64,000 nt of DNA, from the NCBI RefSeq assembly GCF_004120195.1, contig NZ_SCHN01000022.1, forward strand, positions 1 through 64,000. Reading direction: 5' to 3'. Positions 36,117 to 45,811 of the stretch are shown one piece after another; position 1 is the first letter of the stretch; each line of letters begins with the position of its first letter. This DNA comes from Enterovibrio baiacu. Its GTDB lineage: Bacteria > Pseudomonadota > Gammaproteobacteria > Enterobacterales > Vibrionaceae. The position numbers and the translations under genes were made by a program. The notes under the pieces were generated by a model, which was not told the DNA's origin, ran no database searches, and saw only the letters and a program-made list of their open reading frames with translations.

Positions 36117-37484
36117 TTAGTTGCCATTCCCTTGGACAATCTCATAGCAAGGAACATACGCCGTCCCCGGAAGTTTCATGCGTTGTTGTTCAACGAAACC
36201 ACGCAGTAGCTTGTCCATCTTTTTCATGAGCACCGCATCGCCATTAATCTTGAATGGGCCGTGGCGCTCTATTTCTCGAATGCCTTCTTCTTTCACATTA
36301 CCGGCAACAATGCCAGAAAACGCTTGGCGTAGCGCCGATGCGAGAAGCTCAGGACGCTGGTCCATGTGCAAATCGAGGTTCGCCATGTTTTCGTGTGTTG
36401 GGGCAAAAGGTAGCTGGAATTCAGGTGCGATTTTTAGCGACCAGTTAAACGAGTAAGCATCGCCGGTTGATTGGCGGTGCGCCTTCACTGCAGGCATCGC
36501 TTGCTTGATGATACGCGCAGCTTTCGCTGGGTCACCAATGACGATCTCATAGTACTTGGTGGCATGCTCACCAATCACATCACGAATGAAATCATCAATC
36601 ACGCGGAAGTAATCAGCGCTTTCTTTCGGCCCTGTGAGTACTACAGGCATCGGCTGATCGGCATTGTCTGGGTGCATCAAAATACCCAGCAGATACAGCA
36701 ACTCTTCTGCCGTCCCTGCGCCGCCTGGGAAGATGATGATCCCATGGCCACAACGGACAAAAGCTTCCAAACGTTTCTCGATGTCCGGCATGATCACCAG
36801 CTCATTGACGATAGGGTTGGGTGGCTCTGCCGCAATAATTGATGGCTCGGTCATACCGAGGAAGCGACTGTTAGGCACACGCTGTTTTGCGTGACCAATG
36901 GCCGCCCCTTTCATCGGGCCTTCCATCGCGCCAGGCCCACAGCCCGTACAGACATTCAGCTCACGCAGCCCCAGTTCGTTGCCCACTTCTCGCGTGTATT
37001 GGTACTCGATGGCATTGATTGAGTGGCCACCCCAACAAACGACCAAATTCGGATCGCGCCCCGGCACCAGGGCTTTCGCATTACGCAGAATGTCGAAAAT
37101 CAAATTGGTGATGTGGCTGGAATTGGTCAGGTTGAACACTTTGGCGTGCTCTAACTGCATGTTTAAGTGAATGATGTCTCGAAGCACCGAGAACATGTGT
37201 TCTTGAATACCACGAATGATTTTGCCATCAACAAACGCATGTTCTGGTGGGTTGATGAGTTCGAGTTTTACACCGCGTTCGCGGCGCATGACACGAATAT
37301 CAAAGCTTTTGTATTGTTCCAGTAGCTCTTTGGAGCTGTCGGTGTGGCTGCCAGAGTTGAGCACCGCTAACGAACAGTTACGGTACAGACGGTATAAATC
37401 GCTTTTCGCGGTGTCCTTGAGTCTATCGACTTCAAGTTGGGAGAGTAGATCCATTGCCCCGACTGGGCTGATATGCGTGATCAT
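36117..37484 (-). CDS. ppnN: Pyrimidine/purine nucleotide 5'-monophosphate nucleosidase
   Basis: PpnN (YgdH) hydrolyses nucleoside monophosphates to base and ribose 5-phosphate; the E. coli enzyme is regulated by (p)ppGpp. 455 residues: [20 protein letters not shown] at the start, the LOG-type catalytic motif [60 protein letters not shown], and a C-terminus [13 protein letters not shown]. The ATG at 37484 has AGGAGGTGA, a near-complete Shine-Dalgarno, five bases away; the frame opens six bases earlier with GTG inside that sequence, which rules out the longer start. Confidence 0.96.
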   Translation of the reverse strand: MITHISPVGAMDLLSQLEVDRLKDTAKSDLYRLYRNCSLAVLNSGSHTDSSKELLEQYKSFDIRVMRRERGVKLELINPPEHAFVDGKIIRGIQEHMFSVLRDIIHLNMQLEHAKVFNLTNSSHITNLIFDILRNAKALVPGRDPNLVVCWGGHSINAIEYQYTREVGNELGLRELNVCTGCGPGAMEGPMKGAAIGHAKQRVPNSRFLGMTEPSIIAAEPPNPIVNELVIMPDIEKRLEAFVRCGHGIIIFPGGAGTAEELLYLLGILMHPDNADQPMPVVLTGPKESADYFRVIDDFIRDVIGEHATKYYEIVIGDPAKAARIIKQAMPAVKAHRQSTGDAYSFNWSLKIAPEFQLPFAPTHENMANLDLHMDQRPELLASALRQAFSGIVAGNVKEEGIREIERHGPFKINGDAVLMKKMDKLLRGFVEQQRMKLPGTAYVPCYEIVQGNGN

Positions 37485-37715
37485 AGTCACCTCCTGTGCA
37501 GAGAAAACACACTTTGTATTAGAGGGGGACCCTAAGAACTTTATTTCAATGAAGATTACAGGTGGTTAATAAATCAACACTTTCATTGTTATAAAAATCA
37601 GTGTGTTAATTAACCATACACACAGACTTTTAGTTTATCCAGTTATCAATAGAAAAAAGCGAGAATAGGAAGTGGGCTTGAGGGGAAGTGATGAGCGCCG
37701 TGATGAGTGGCGCGA

Positions 37716-39272
37716 TCATGCCCAAATCAGCTTGTTGCGGCCGTTATTCTTTGCATTGTAGAGCGCGGCATCTGCGCGTTCCAGCACCGTTACTGTGCTG
37801 TCACCGTCTTGGAACATGCTTGCGCCAATGGAGACGGTGACGGTGAGGCGACTGTCCTTAAACTTGAAGGGCAGTTTGGACACCGTTTCTCTCACGCTAT
37901 TGAGCATGTCTTCACGTTCGTCGGGCTTTGCATCGGGCAGCAATACCACGAATTCTTCGCCACCAAATCGCGCAATAAAGTCGGTATCGCGAAGGCATTG
38001 GTGAATGGTGCGAGCAACAACCTTGAGTACTTTATCGCCCACCAAATGCCCGTACGTATCATTCACGCTCTTAAAGTGGTCGATATCAATCATGGCCAAG
38101 CAAAACGGCGTTTGATATCGCAACCAGCATCGGTATTCGTGCTCTAAGCGATCATCGAGGGCGGCGCGGTTATAGACCTTAGTCAGCGGATCGAGCAGCA
38201 ATTTCCGCTCTTGGTCACCCAAGCGGCGGCGGTAGTCCATGGTTTGCTGGTAAAGCGCATCAAGTTTTTGGTCGTTGTGTTTGAGCTGTTCAAGCAATTG
38301 TTGTTCACGCTCTTCCAGTTCTTTGTTTCTTGCCACGAGTGACGATAGATTTACGGCAACTTGAGAAAGGTGAGGACGAACTTGCTCTAAAGATTCAGCT
38401 TCTTGGAGGTGTGTTTCAATGGCATTCACAGAAGACGCGAGCTCTTCGTTAAAGGTGCTGCGCTGTGTGGAAATCGTTTGAGAGCTATCTATTGAGCGGC
38501 CATTGTGACGCTGAAGAATCGACAGGTCTTCATTCAGTTGCGACAAAAATGCTTGCGAGGCTTTTCGCTCGTTACGTGTGCCATCCAGAATGAGCTGAAC
38601 GGATTCTAGTGTTAGCTCAAGCAAGGTTTGCGCATCAGGTGACAGCAAAAGCCGGTTGCGGATGTCGAGCAGGCGATCACCCACTTCGTCATCGAAATCT
38701 AGCTCTGTGATCAGGTGTTGAAGTTCACTTGAAAGCTGCGAGATGCGGTCAATGTTCAGGAGCTCTTTGGCGGATAACCCGTTCGATGGCAGCGAGAGTA
38801 ATTTGAGTGCCCGTTCATAGAGCTGAAGCAGTGCCACAATTTTTTCTGTGCTGCCTTTGCTTTCTGAACCGGAACTTTGCAGTAAGTTTCGAAGGTCACG
38901 CTTTAGCTGTGCAGGTAGGCCTGTTAAGCATTTGAGGGTCTCACCGCTTTGCTGAAATTGACACTCTAGGGCATCGTTGGCTTTTTGCTGAGTATGGGTA
39001 TGTCGGTTGACCATTCGCTCCACCAATGCGAGCTGAGGAATTAATCGACTGACATCATCTTGCCCTTCGAGATCTTGGCGAATCTGAGACAGTCGTTCAT
39101 GGAGCAATGGGTCGTCTTGGGCCTGTGAAGCAGCAATCAGTCGAGAGATTAACCTTTTCAGGATCGTCGCCTCACGCCGAGATTTAAGGGCTAAATCTCG
39201 GAACACCAGCTGAGAATGCTGCAACTTTTCTTTAAGTGTGATGACTTCTTCATCTGATGAGAAGTTGGACAT
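37716..39272 (-). CDS. Diguanylate cyclase with an N-terminal coiled-coil region
   Basis: About 518 residues. The last 160 or so form a GGDEF domain: DPLTKVYNRAALDDRL, FCLAMIDIDHFKSVNDTYGH, and the active-site signature RFGGEEF, so it should make cyclic-di-GMP. The inhibitory site RxxD is present (RDTD, five residues before the signature). The first 330 residues have no transmembrane segment or known sensor; they are rich in Gln, Leu, Glu and Arg and look like long coiled coils (for example LEEREQQLLEQLKHNDQKLD). It is a cytoplasmic enzyme. GTG at 39302 is an alternative start; the ATG at 39272 is preferred. Confidence 0.9.
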   Translation of the reverse strand: MSNFSSDEEVITLKEKLQHSQLVFRDLALKSRREATILKRLISRLIAASQAQDDPLLHERLSQIRQDLEGQDDVSRLIPQLALVERMVNRHTHTQQKANDALECQFQQSGETLKCLTGLPAQLKRDLRNLLQSSGSESKGSTEKIVALLQLYERALKLLSLPSNGLSAKELLNIDRISQLSSELQHLITELDFDDEVGDRLLDIRNRLLLSPDAQTLLELTLESVQLILDGTRNERKASQAFLSQLNEDLSILQRHNGRSIDSSQTISTQRSTFNEELASSVNAIETHLQEAESLEQVRPHLSQVAVNLSSLVARNKELEEREQQLLEQLKHNDQKLDALYQQTMDYRRRLGDQERKLLLDPLTKVYNRAALDDRLEHEYRCWLRYQTPFCLAMIDIDHFKSVNDTYGHLVGDKVLKVVARTIHQCLRDTDFIARFGGEEFVVLLPDAKPDEREDMLNSVRETVSKLPFKFKDSRLTVTVSIGASMFQDGDSTVTVLERADAALYNAKNNGRNKLIWA

Positions 39273-39402
39273 AAAACTCGACGACAGCTCCAAACGACGC
39301 ACAGTGAAAAGCTCACTGAATACAGGGTGCTATGCCTGACAAAGTTGCAGGCACAGTCTCTAGCTATAACGGTTTATTACTATGATTATCAATAAGCTGG
39401 CG

Positions 39403-41673
39403 TTAGTTTTTGTCAGATTCGTGAAGCGTCTGCCAGTTAATGCCTTCGCTTGCTGAAGTTTTAACCTTAATTAACCCAGAGCTAATGGCATCGAAACAGG
39501 CCTGTCGTACATTGGTGTTGGCGAAACAGGCAGCGGGTGTAGATTCAATTGCGCTTAAATGCACCCATTGGCTAGTGTGTTCTGCTTTACTGGCTTGGCG
39601 CGCGGCGCTGGTGGCCATCAAGAGGATATCGATGAGCTCTTTGTCATTGATCGACGTAAATGCGCGTGGCAAAAACGGATAATCCGCCATGCCGATGCGA
39701 AGGCGATCATCCACGTCATCCAACTTCGCATGAGAGACAAAGTCATCCACCATGGATTGAATTCGGTTTGCCATTTTATCTGGGTCATTGAGTGTGACGG
39801 AATCTGGCTCGATGTAGATAAACATGGCATCGGAGAAGTGATAAACACGGGCAGGATCTGAGATCTGAGAGGCGAGGTAATCCCCGAGCTCGCGTTCAAG
39901 CTCCAAGCCCTGATGATAACCGTGCTGGAGGTACACCACTTTGAGGAAAGGCACTTCAAACATGGCAAAGCTTAATTTGTCGCTGAGAGGCTCATGGATC
40001 ATTTCTCCCAAATACCACTGTTCGAAGTTGGCACTGGTTTTTGCCAGTGAGTTCGACAATCTGTCATTGAGCATACGCAGATTTCTAAGCCCGCTCCGTG
40101 GATGGGTGTAAAGCGCTTTGCGTAAGTCTTGCAGTTCGCCAAGCCGCTGGTTTGCCGCGCGGTGGCGTAGAATCAGAACCAGTAAGATGACACTTAAACT
40201 CCCCAGCAAGAAGAGGTTAATCTTCTTCTGTTCAACCAAGGAACTCACGTTTTCACCTTGTCGGCGTTCAATGTCATCAATTTGCAGTTGGCGTTCGATC
40301 ACGCGTTGGCGTTCTTTGAACGATTCGGCTTCAAGGATTTGTCGGCGATTTTCACTTCGACGACTGATTTGGTCATAGCGACGCTGAATTTCCAGCGCTT
40401 TCTGGTATTCCCCTTTTTGCTCGTAAGCGCGGGAAAGGCGAGAGAGGCATTCAAGCATGAGGTTACGGTCACGCAAGATTTCCGCACCGCCGAACGCTTT
40501 TTTCAATGCATCAATGGCCACATCTGGCATTTGGGTAACAACAGCCAGTTCACCTTGAAGAATGTAGGCTTTAGTTAGCGGACGAGTCAGTGCTGCCTGT
40601 TCCGCGATTTCAATGGCATTCGCAACATACTCTTCTGCTTGTTTGTATCTGAGCAATTTGAGGTAAGTACTGGCAATAGACACATTGATGTTGGCAATGT
40701 TTTTGGTGCGTGCTAGCAGCTGTTCTATGTCGAGGGCATTGAAGTAATGCACCAGTGCGAAGTTATATCGGCCCTGTTGGCTGTAAATATCGGCAAGTAG
40801 GGTTTGTGCTTCTGATAAACCTCTGACCAAATCAAAGCTTTCGTAGAATTCCGCAGCTTGGTTGGCGTGTTGCAATGCTTTGTCGAGCACACCTTGTTGT
40901 TGGTAAAGCTTAGTCAGAGAAACGTTGGCGCTGGCAATTTGAATCGCGAAGTCATTTTCGCTGGCGAGCCAGTAGGCGCTGAGTAACTCTGACAGGGCGC
41001 GTTCGTAGGATTTTTCTTTTAGAAAGTAGTTACCAAGCGCGATTTGGTAACGTGTTTTTTGCTTTAGTTCGGGCAAATCGCCCAACTCATTTTTCACCGC
41101 ATCAAACTGCATGACCGTCTCAGCACTGTTGCTGATTTCAGACGTGATGATGGCGTTGAGTAGCAAGGCTTCAAATTTCAGGTTCGCAATGGTGTTTACG
41201 CGTTTTGGGTCGCGTTTTCCAATTTCGCTGATAACGGTTTCAAGCGCCTTCTTTGCCGCTGGTTTGTCTTCATCGAGGTAATACAATACCGAGGCTTCGG
41301 TGAAGAGAAGCTCAAGCTCAGCAAGCTTCAAATTGTTTTTTTCTACCATGCTTCTCGCAGTGGCGAGGGCGTCCCAAGCTGCATCATGATTACCCAGTGC
41401 ACTTTGTGCCTTACCAATAATCAGGTAGGCATGAACGGTGTTTAATGGTGTGCGAATAGAACGGTCTGTTTCGTTATTGCTGTGCGGGCGATTCGTGGAT
41501 TTCGCTAAACGTCGCTGCTCGAGATATCGCTCGGTGATTTCTAACGCTTGTTCAGGCGCTGTCACCACCATCTCTTCTGCTTCAGAAAGAATAGGGGTGG
41601 AATACATCCTTGCCTGTCCATTAAGGCTGAACAGCATTGAAAAAAAGAGCAGTGCGGTTGGCAATAATCGCAT
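39403..41673 (-). CDS. Membrane TPR protein with a degenerate GGDEF-like C-terminus
   Basis: 756 residues: signal peptide (cleaved near GQA, residue 21), then about 400 residues of tetratricopeptide repeats in the periplasm (for example LYQQQGVLDKALQHANQAAEF and LADIYSQQGRYNFALVHYFNA), a coiled-coil stretch (RQRVIERQLQIDDIERRQGE), a membrane segment near residue 500 (INLFLLGSLSVILLVLIL) and a cytoplasmic domain shaped like GGDEF. The start of that domain reads HPRSGLRNLRMLNDRL where active ones have DxLTGLxNRR, and the position of the GGDEF signature reads FSDAMF, so it should be inactive. It directly precedes the active cyclase gene above in the same direction; a signalling partnership is inference. 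Confidence 0.8.
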   Translation of the reverse strand: MRLLPTALLFFSMLFSLNGQARMYSTPILSEAEEMVVTAPEQALEITERYLEQRRLAKSTNRPHSNNETDRSIRTPLNTVHAYLIIGKAQSALGNHDAAWDALATARSMVEKNNLKLAELELLFTEASVLYYLDEDKPAAKKALETVISEIGKRDPKRVNTIANLKFEALLLNAIITSEISNSAETVMQFDAVKNELGDLPELKQKTRYQIALGNYFLKEKSYERALSELLSAYWLASENDFAIQIASANVSLTKLYQQQGVLDKALQHANQAAEFYESFDLVRGLSEAQTLLADIYSQQGRYNFALVHYFNALDIEQLLARTKNIANINVSIASTYLKLLRYKQAEEYVANAIEIAEQAALTRPLTKAYILQGELAVVTQMPDVAIDALKKAFGGAEILRDRNLMLECLSRLSRAYEQKGEYQKALEIQRRYDQISRRSENRRQILEAESFKERQRVIERQLQIDDIERRQGENVSSLVEQKKINLFLLGSLSVILLVLILRHRAANQRLGELQDLRKALYTHPRSGLRNLRMLNDRLSNSLAKTSANFEQWYLGEMIHEPLSDKLSFAMFEVPFLKVVYLQHGYHQGLELERELGDYLASQISDPARVYHFSDAMFIYIEPDSVTLNDPDKMANRIQSMVDDFVSHAKLDDVDDRLRIGMADYPFLPRAFTSINDKELIDILLMATSAARQASKAEHTSQWVHLSAIESTPAACFANTNVRQACFDAISSGLIKVKTSASEGINWQTLHESDKN

Positions 41674-41777
41674 GTTGGTTTCTTGTCGTTAAAAGTGAAT
41701 CTGACCTGTCTTTCCCGCAATCTCAAGATACGCATTCGCGAACATTGGATTGCGGAGCAAACAGGCCAGTTGTTCAG

Positions 41778-42623
41778 TTACTGTCGAGCGAGTCGGTTAT
41801 TTTCGCTTGGCGTTTTACCCATGTTAGTACGGTATGGGTTAATGTCTAAGCCGCCGCGACGGGTGTAGCGGGCGTAAACCGTGAGTAACTCTGGTTGGCA
41901 GTATTTCATGATGTCCGTGAAAATACGCTCGACGCATTGCTCGTGAAATTCGTTGTGACGACGGAAAGACACGATATAGCGAAGCAACTTCTCGCGGTTA
42001 ATACGTTTGCCTTTATAGGCAATGCGCACAGAGCCCCAATCAGGCTGGCTGGTGATAAGGCAGTTAGATTTTAACAGGTTGCTGTTCAAGGTTTCGCTCA
42101 CCATTGGGCCATCAGCGGCTCCGTCTAGCAGGCGAGCGTCGAACTCGTAGTCATCGATTGTGATGTCTTGCTCATCAATGTTTTCACCGCCAAATGCAAC
42201 CACTGGTGTGTTGGTGAATTCTTCTAGCGGAAGAATGGTCACATCAACATCTTGGCCAGCACATGCCGACAGATCTTTCGCTAAGGTGTCGACAACTTCT
42301 TGCCAGTTTTCAAATTTTGTCTGGTTAAAGCTGTTGAGGTAAAGCTTGAATGACTTGGATTCAATTAAGTTTGGGCTGGTTGCAGGCAGGCGCACTTCGC
42401 CGATTGCCACTTGAGGCAAGCCTTTTGCGTTAAGCCAAGACAGTTCGTAAAGTGTCCAAACATCGTAACCGGTAAAAGGCAGCGTCTCTCCCATATCGAG
42501 ATCGTCGCGGTTAAGGCTTCGTGGAACAGGTTGTAAAAGCTCAGGGGCATAATGCTCCTGATAGTCCGTTTTCTGACCTAGCGTCAGGCCAGCAAGTTCT
42601 TTTGCATCTTGATATTTGCTCAT
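41778..42623 (-). CDS. queF: NADPH-dependent 7-cyano-7-deazaguanine reductase
   Basis: Reduces preQ0 to preQ1 in queuosine synthesis. About 281 residues, the long bimodular (YqcD-type) form: [20 protein letters not shown] at the start, the QueF motif [20 protein letters not shown], and the catalytic Cys in [17 protein letters not shown]; ends [19 protein letters not shown]. The frame is open to 42656, but the ATG at 42623 ([12 protein letters not shown]) matches the family. Only 62 bases separate it from the divergent syd start. Confidence 0.96.
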   Translation of the reverse strand: MSKYQDAKELAGLTLGQKTDYQEHYAPELLQPVPRSLNRDDLDMGETLPFTGYDVWTLYELSWLNAKGLPQVAIGEVRLPATSPNLIESKSFKLYLNSFNQTKFENWQEVVDTLAKDLSACAGQDVDVTILPLEEFTNTPVVAFGGENIDEQDITIDDYEFDARLLDGAADGPMVSETLNSNLLKSNCLITSQPDWGSVRIAYKGKRINREKLLRYIVSFRRHNEFHEQCVERIFTDIMKYCQPELLTVYARYTRRGGLDINPYRTNMGKTPSENNRLARQ

Positions 42624-42685
42624 ACGGTTTTGCCACGGATCGATTAGAATGCGCAAAGTTTACTGAATCTTGAGGAATCTTGCTA

Positions 42686-43231
42686 ATGAATCACTCTGTC
42701 ACTCACGCGCTTTGGTCATTCAGCGAGCGCTTTGTCTCTGCGTGGAACGATCAACATGGCTCAAAGCCACAAAGCGATGCGTATCTCGGCCTTGAATCGC
42801 CGTGCATTGTGCAAGAGACGGATGATGTAGTGATTTGGCAGCCCATTCAGCGTGTTGAGTTCGCCGATTTTAGCAATGTTGAAGCTGGCATTGGGATTTC
42901 GCTTCATGAAGACGTGACTTCTTTTTACGCAGGCCTGTACTGCGGCGACATGACGGCACAATTTGAAGGTTTGAGCCTTGAGCTGATTCAGGTGTGGAGT
43001 GATGAAGACTTACCGCGCTTGCAAGAAAACATGTTGGGGCATTTGCTCATGCAAAAGCGCTTGAAGCAAAATCCAACCGTGTTTATTGCTGCGACGAATG
43101 ATGAGTTGGATGTGATTTCCATTTGTAATATCACGGGCGAAGTCATCAAAGAGCGCATTGGCACCAAGATCCGTGATGTGCTTGCGCCAAACGTAGAAAC
43201 CTTCCTTCAACGCCTCTCTCCAGAGGTGTAA
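42686..43231 (+). CDS. syd: SecY-interacting protein Syd
   Basis: A small cytoplasmic protein (181 residues) that binds SecY and may check translocon integrity. Family motifs: VTHALWSFSERFVSAWN, YLGLESPC, VEAGIGISLHEDVTSFYAGLYCGDM and IQVWSDEDLPRLQENMLGHL. The ATG at 42686 has GAGGAA upstream. It runs divergently from queF and four bases ahead of a zinc-ribbon protein gene. In E. coli syd is also beside queF and near csrB. Confidence 0.95.
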   Translation: MNHSVTHALWSFSERFVSAWNDQHGSKPQSDAYLGLESPCIVQETDDVVIWQPIQRVEFADFSNVEAGIGISLHEDVTSFYAGLYCGDMTAQFEGLSLELIQVWSDEDLPRLQENMLGHLLMQKRLKQNPTVFIAATNDELDVISICNITGEVIKERIGTKIRDVLAPNVETFLQRLSPEV

Positions 43232-43235
43232 TGCC

Positions 43236-44009
43236 ATGTACGTTGTAGAACTGACATTCGAATGTTTTGATGACACGACGGTTTCAGCTATCGACTTGGC
43301 TGTAAATGGCCTGATGGACGCGTTGAGATATAACGGCCAGGTGTTGGGGCGCGAGTTCCCCATGGTCATGGGGGAAGGCCAATTTCATGTACGCGCCGTG
43401 TGCCCCGAAAAAGACAGTCTGAATCCGAAATTTCATAGCCCACAAGTTGCGTTAAAAATTCGCCAATTGTCGGAAGCATCTTTGCTTTCACCTAAATTGA
43501 AGGTACTTGGTCGCGACATCAATTCAGAGGCCAGCGCAGACGATGCGCCGCGCAGTTGGCAGGTGCTTTATACCACATATGTGCATACTTGTTCGCCGCT
43601 TCGTTGTGGTGAAACCCTGTTACCCATTCCTTTGCACAGACTTCCTGCAACCTTTAATGGTGATCATAAAGCGGTAGTGAAATGGCAAACGGAATGGCAG
43701 GCCTGTGATGAAATTCAAATGGCTGGTTCGTTCAACGCTGAGTATGCTGCTTTGGCTGAAATCCAAGATGTAGAGAGCCGACTGTTCCGAAAAGGGTGGG
43801 ACATTCGAGGCCGTATTGAGTACCTCACGAAAGTACCGACCTATTACTACCAATATCGCGTTGGGGGTGAAAGTACAGAATCTGAGTTGGAACGAAAATG
43901 CCCCAAATGCGGTGGTGATTGGCGACTCGACGCACCGCTTCATGATGTTTTCCACTTCAAATGCGACGATTGCCGTATCGTGTCAAACCTGTCTTGGGAC
44001 TTCCAGTAA
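43236..44009 (+). CDS. DUF2310 family zinc-ribbon protein
   Basis: 257 residues. The N-terminal two thirds are soluble with no known catalytic motif (MYVVELTFECFDDTTVSAID); the C-terminus carries a zinc ribbon CPKCGG ... CDDC near residues 223-245. Matches the DUF2310 description; function unknown. Starts four bases after syd with AGAGGTG upstream, so the two are cotranscribed. Confidence 0.85.
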   Translation: MYVVELTFECFDDTTVSAIDLAVNGLMDALRYNGQVLGREFPMVMGEGQFHVRAVCPEKDSLNPKFHSPQVALKIRQLSEASLLSPKLKVLGRDINSEASADDAPRSWQVLYTTYVHTCSPLRCGETLLPIPLHRLPATFNGDHKAVVKWQTEWQACDEIQMAGSFNAEYAALAEIQDVESRLFRKGWDIRGRIEYLTKVPTYYYQYRVGGESTESELERKCPKCGGDWRLDAPLHDVFHFKCDDCRIVSNLSWDFQ

Positions 44010-44020
44010 CGAGGGGCTGT

Positions 44021-44299
44021 TTACCTTTGGCGATTTTCTAGCGCCTCAATGCGCTCTGTGAGTGTGCGAACTTGCAGCTCTAATTCCGCAATGCGCTCCT
44101 CTGCGCTTTTACTGACTGACACTATTTCAATTTTTGGCACCACGCCATTTTTCTTCCAGCGTTGCAGTGCACTGATGATCAATGGCATGGGAACAGAGCC
44201 AGAAAGACGAGATTTTATCAATGCAACGCTAGGCTCTTTGCCATCGGCCACTAAAGATTGAATGGCTTGCTCGAGCATCGCGGTATAGTCCGTTTGCAT
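44021..44299 (-). CDS. Small protein with a C-terminal coiled coil
   Basis: 92 residues. The N-terminal half (MLEQAIQSLVADGKEPSVAL, then IKSRLSGSVPMPLIISALQRWKKNG, read as separate segments) resembles the KfrA-type N-terminal winged helix that binds DNA; the C-terminal third (AEERIAELELQVRTLTERIEALENRQR, as heptads) is a coiled coil. A small DNA-binding dimer is a fair guess, not an assignment. AGGAAACC before the ATG supports the start. Convergent with the DUF2310 gene, 11 bases apart. Confidence 0.7.
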   Translation of the reverse strand: MQTDYTAMLEQAIQSLVADGKEPSVALIKSRLSGSVPMPLIISALQRWKKNGVVPKIEIVSVSKSAEERIAELELQVRTLTERIEALENRQR

Positions 44300-44395
44300 C
44301 TTTGGTTTCCTACGTGAGCGATTTTTTGCTCACGTTACCTTAAGCGATAAACATTGAAAAGGTTGCCTATGATGAAGCCGACAGGGTTCGCTCAG

Positions 44396-44629
44396 TCAGG
44401 ACTTTCTGAGCAGGGTATCAAGTGTGTCTATTTGTTCGGTCCAATCCGCATCTTGGAGTTGTGCTTCTTCGAGAAACTGACGTTGACTGACTGACCAAAA
44501 CTCTGCAGAAGTTAGCGCTTGTCCTTCGGTGAGAGGGTGGTTTGCTATAAAGGAAGAAATAGCCTCTCCGTCAGAAGGTAAACCGAGTTGTTGAAAAAGA
44601 CTCTCGAGATTATGTGTAAACACTTCCAT
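44396..44629 (-). CDS. DUF2789 family protein
   Basis: 77 residues with the DUF2789 pattern: LESLFQQLGLPSDGEAISSF, then FIANHPL, FWSVSQRQFLEEA and DADWTEQIDTLDTLLR. A small acidic soluble protein of unknown function. GGGAGATAACC precedes the ATG. Its promoter region abuts the csrB locus. Confidence 0.85.
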   Translation of the reverse strand: MEVFTHNLESLFQQLGLPSDGEAISSFIANHPLTEGQALTSAEFWSVSQRQFLEEAQLQDADWTEQIDTLDTLLRKS

Positions 44630-44802
44630 GGTTATCTCCCCGCAACAATATTTCCAAATAACATCCTTATCTACATTAGTTCAGCATGCGCAGTTGTGGC
44701 GGAAAAAGCGTGGTTCGATTCTGCGAGCGACAACAATTCGTTCAAAAGATAAACGAGATGAATGAGCCTCAGAGGAGTGATTGGGATAAATGGCAGGTGG
44801 CG

Positions 44803-44820
44803 TGTGAGATATCTCTTACA
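44803..44820. promoter_or_regulatory. UvrY/VarA (GacA-family) binding site upstream of the first csrB copy
   Basis: TGTGAGATATCTCTTACA differs by one base from the E. coli UvrY site upstream of csrB (TGTGAGAGATCTCTTACA) as I recall it. It lies 149 bases upstream of the conserved csrB start. The same 18 bases, inside a 23-base identical stretch, recur at 45644. Confidence 0.88.
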
Positions 44821-44934
44821 AGATCGTGCGCATTTCATGCTTTTGATTGTGGTTATTACACGTGACTCGCAATTAAATCTTTTAAATACATAAGCTTAAA
44901 AATATCTCTTCAGAGTTAAATTGAAAGTGTGACT

Positions 44935-44964
44935 TTGATCGCTAATCAGTGTCTTGTTTAGAAT
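44935..44964 (+). promoter_or_regulatory. Candidate promoter of the first csrB copy
   Basis: TTGATC (44935-44940), an 18-base spacer and TAGAAT (44959-44964). Transcription would begin near 44971, at the point where similarity to the second copy starts. Confidence 0.5.
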
Positions 44965-44969
44965 TCGCG

Positions 44970-45408
44970 TTAGCGTAATCTTCTCGGTGTCGGAAGGATA
45001 CTGACACACGGAACAGGAACTAACACCACGGACTTGGTCGCTCAGGATGAGCAAGTAATGCAAGGATTGTGTTACTAGCAAGGAAAGCGGAATTAGGGAC
45101 ACGGATGGAACCGTAGCAGCGAATAGGATATTTGCTGGTCAGGAAGACACTTAGGACAACCCAGGATGGGGGCTTAAGGAATCACTTCAGGACGAAGTTA
45201 AGGACACCCTCAGGATGAGGACGAGAATCGAGACAGGAAAGCTCGATGGGTCATGGTAAGACCGAAGGACACCTCCAGGACGGAGAGATAAGGAAAACGC
45301 TGAAGGATTCAGCCACTGATCAAGGATTGATGCAGGGAGCACTTTCGTAGCAGGACAGCTGCAAGTAAGACCTCTAGGGCGCGACTATATGTCGCGCCCG
45401 TTCTTTTT
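44970..45408 (+). ncRNA. csrB: CsrB-type small RNA, first copy
   Basis: About 440 nt with around 21 AGGA motifs, many presented in small hairpins (for example CAGGATG, CTCAGGATGAG, CAGGACG), the binding sites of CsrA/RsmA. It ends in a perfect terminator GGGCGCGAC / GTCGCGCCC (45377-45399) and TTCTTTTT. CsrB titrates CsrA and thereby changes motility, biofilm, virulence and carbon storage. No open frame of note runs in it. The gene lies between syd and yqcC/truC, the E. coli csrB neighbourhood. A UvrY site lies 149 bases upstream, and a candidate promoter is at the 5' end. Confidence 0.94.
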
Positions 45409-45643
45409 CTGGGGTTGGAAAACTCATTCTTCCCCTCTGTCTGATTAACGCTGCTTACTTTCTTTTTCTCTTTTTCTTTCTTTTGAATCGAAATGCCCAT
45501 CTTTCGTTTATTTGTCGTTGGCGTTTAATCGGAAAACACTCTATTAATCCCTCGTTCTTGATGGAAAATTGGCTTTTTTAACTGCCCAAAGTTTTTACGC
45601 GCTATAAAAAATGGCTCGCGTTGAATGAAATGGCTGATGAGCG

Positions 45644-45661
45644 TGTGAGATATCTCTTACA
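45644..45661. promoter_or_regulatory. UvrY/VarA (GacA-family) binding site upstream of the second csrB copy
   Basis: The identical TGTGAGATATCTCTTACA, 150 bases upstream of the second csrB copy. Only the box and a few bases around it are conserved with the first promoter region, so the site and its spacing appear to be kept by selection. Confidence 0.88.
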
Positions 45662-45811
45662 AGTGTGTGGGATAATCGGTTTGTTATCTTTAGCTATCTT
45701 TGTTTTATGGTCTTTTAAGTGTCATAAAAACAAGGGGTTATGATTTCCTGGTGTTTTATGGTGTGATTGTGTGATGAAAATCACTCTGAGGTGAGTTGTT
45801 TCGTCACGAAG

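Noticed and set aside
42624-42685. preQ1 riboswitch upstream of queF
   Set aside because: Only 62 bases separate the divergent queF and syd starts and no preQ1 aptamer-like hairpin with the A-rich tail is visible.
45309-45500. A 63-codon minus-strand frame across the end of the first csrB copy
   Set aside because: It crosses the csrB terminator, has Lys-rich low-complexity sequence, and lacks an initiation signal.
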